Shown: positions 63,306 to 64,000 of the stretch, piece after piece
Position numbering within the stretch: the first letter of the stretch is position 1
How the letters are laid out: the number at the start of each line of letters is the position of its first letter
Assembly: GCA_963717195.1 (NCBI GenBank)
Contig: CAVQVR010000012.1
Location: forward strand, 124,001 to 188,000
From: JACDAE01 sp963717195
GTDB lineage: Bacteria; Chloroflexota; Ktedonobacteria; Ktedonobacterales; Ktedonobacteraceae
Length of the DNA stretch: 64,000 nucleotides
Reading direction: 5' to 3'
Position numbers and translations under genes: made by a program
Notes under the pieces: generated by a model
Told to the model about the DNA's origin: nothing
The model's input: only the letters and a program-made list of their open reading frames with translations
The model's database searches: none

Positions 63306-64000
63306 TCAATTCTCTATTAATACTGCATTTTCGCGTGTAGTTCTTGCCTGCTCTCTGGCACGCAGGAGTCGTCGTTCAACTTTTCCGGTCGCGTTTTTGG
63401 GGAGCGCATCGAGCACGATAAAATCGATGGGTATTTTAGGCGTGCTGAGACGCCGGGTGAGATGCTGGTAAAGCGCCTTCCTGACTTGGGAGTTCCAGTT
63501 CTCTTGTACAACGATATACGCCACCACCTGTTCGCCGTAGATGGGATCGGGACGACCAACCACTGCCGCCTCCAGTACGCGCGGGAATGTGAGAAGGACC
63601 TCCTCAACCTCGCGGGGCGCAATATTCTCACCACCCCGAATAATAACCTCACGCAGGCGCCCTGTGATAAACAGATACCCATCTTCATCGAGATATCCCA
63701 GGTCGCCCGTCCGGAACCATCCATCCTGAAAGGCATCATTGCCTGCATGTTCGTGATACGCCTAAATCACGCTCGGCCCCGCAACACAGATCTCGCCATT
63801 TTCGCCCTGTGGTATGTCTCGCAATTCTGCCTTCTCTTTATCCGTACGGGGGGAACAGATGCGCAGCGACACTCCAATCGGCAGGCCAGCGGAGCCAGGT
63901 TTGTGTAGACCAGGCGGTAAGGGATTCGCTACAATCTGGCTTGCAGCTTCTGACAATCCATACGTTTCGATCACTGGAATACCGAAACGGGCCTCGAAAG
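63306..64000 (-). pseudogene. Acyl-CoA synthetase (AMP-binding), C-terminal part with in-frame stop
   Basis: The window ends inside this gene, so the N-terminus is missing. The visible 231 codons contain the adenylation motifs VIETYGLSEAASQIVANP, GENGEICVAGPSVI, FRTGDLGYLDEDGYLFITGR, GGENIAPREVEEVL and PKNATGKVERRLL (catalytic Lys). TAG at 63762-63764 interrupts it right after GPSVI, where relatives usually have a residue such as Lys or Gln, then AYHEHAGNDAFQDGWF continues in frame. Only the last 152 codons lie beyond the stop. It is likely the first gene of an operon with the acyltransferase-3 gene. Confidence 0.85.

Overview
This 64-kb window looks like chromosomal DNA from a large-genome, multicellular-type Chloroflexota bacterium, most likely Ktedonobacteria. 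That is inferred from mid-50s GC by eye, long poorly packed intergenic regions, secreted multi-domain plant-polysaccharide enzymes with CBM2 and ricin-type lectin modules, a PknB-like kinase with an extracellular tail, NACHT and TPR regulators, and an ECF sigma/anti-sigma propeller pair. No ribosomal RNA, CRISPR array, phage, plasmid or transposase gene was seen.

Layout. 1-4.3 kb: end of a DHA2-type MFS exporter, a small dimeric alpha/beta-barrel protein, a PQQ-like propeller lipoprotein and an aldehyde dehydrogenase. 4.4-9.3 kb: a giant NACHT NTPase with HEAT repeats, split by a 1-nt frameshift. 9.5-29 kb: a carbohydrate island holding a 5'-truncated SIS isomerase, GH5 plus ricin lectin, GH5 plus CBM2, a glycogen-debranching-type enzyme, a secreted protein of unknown function, a GGDEF/EAL protein, a 3-keto-disaccharide-hydrolase-like protein, a TPR regulator without a P-loop, a GH125-like enzyme and a GH1 beta-glucosidase. 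The GH1 enzyme carries an inserted, circularly permuted solute-binding domain. 29.6-34.9 kb: ywbE, a selenocysteine tRNA, a HAD phosphatase, a phenylacetate-CoA-ligase-like gene and unknown proteins. 35-45 kb: cobalamin adenosyltransferase, SNF2 helicase plus SWIM protein, ECF sigma plus anti-sigma, acyl-CoA dehydrogenase, and GH54 arabinofuranosidase plus CBM2. 45-54.5 kb: GNAT, ArsR-like regulator plus M23 peptidase, tandem UspA, a split MFS transporter, a Ser/Thr kinase and a secreted propeller. 54.7-61 kb: a molybdenum-hydroxylase operon with two PLP enzymes between its subunit genes. 61-64 kb: an esterase, an acyltransferase-3 protein and the end of an acyl-CoA synthetase.

The most striking single object is the GH1 enzyme (26773-28998). 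An amino-acid-type (SBP_bac_3) binding domain is inserted in the barrel in permuted order: its C-terminal part first, a linker, then its N-terminal part. This is the topology of an engineered ligand-gated enzyme, and both catalytic glutamates are kept.

The second striking feature is the number of broken genes. Four carry what looks like a single-base loss in a short homopolymer. Two are frameshifted by exact tandem duplications (112 bp and 37 bp). Three carry one in-frame stop each. Restoring the lesion gives a full-length family member every time. This is either a sequence-quality signature or a real wave of recent inactivation or phase switching, and raw reads would decide. Convergent genes are often separated by unusually long perfect palindromes (up to 31-bp arms) that presumably act as bidirectional terminators.
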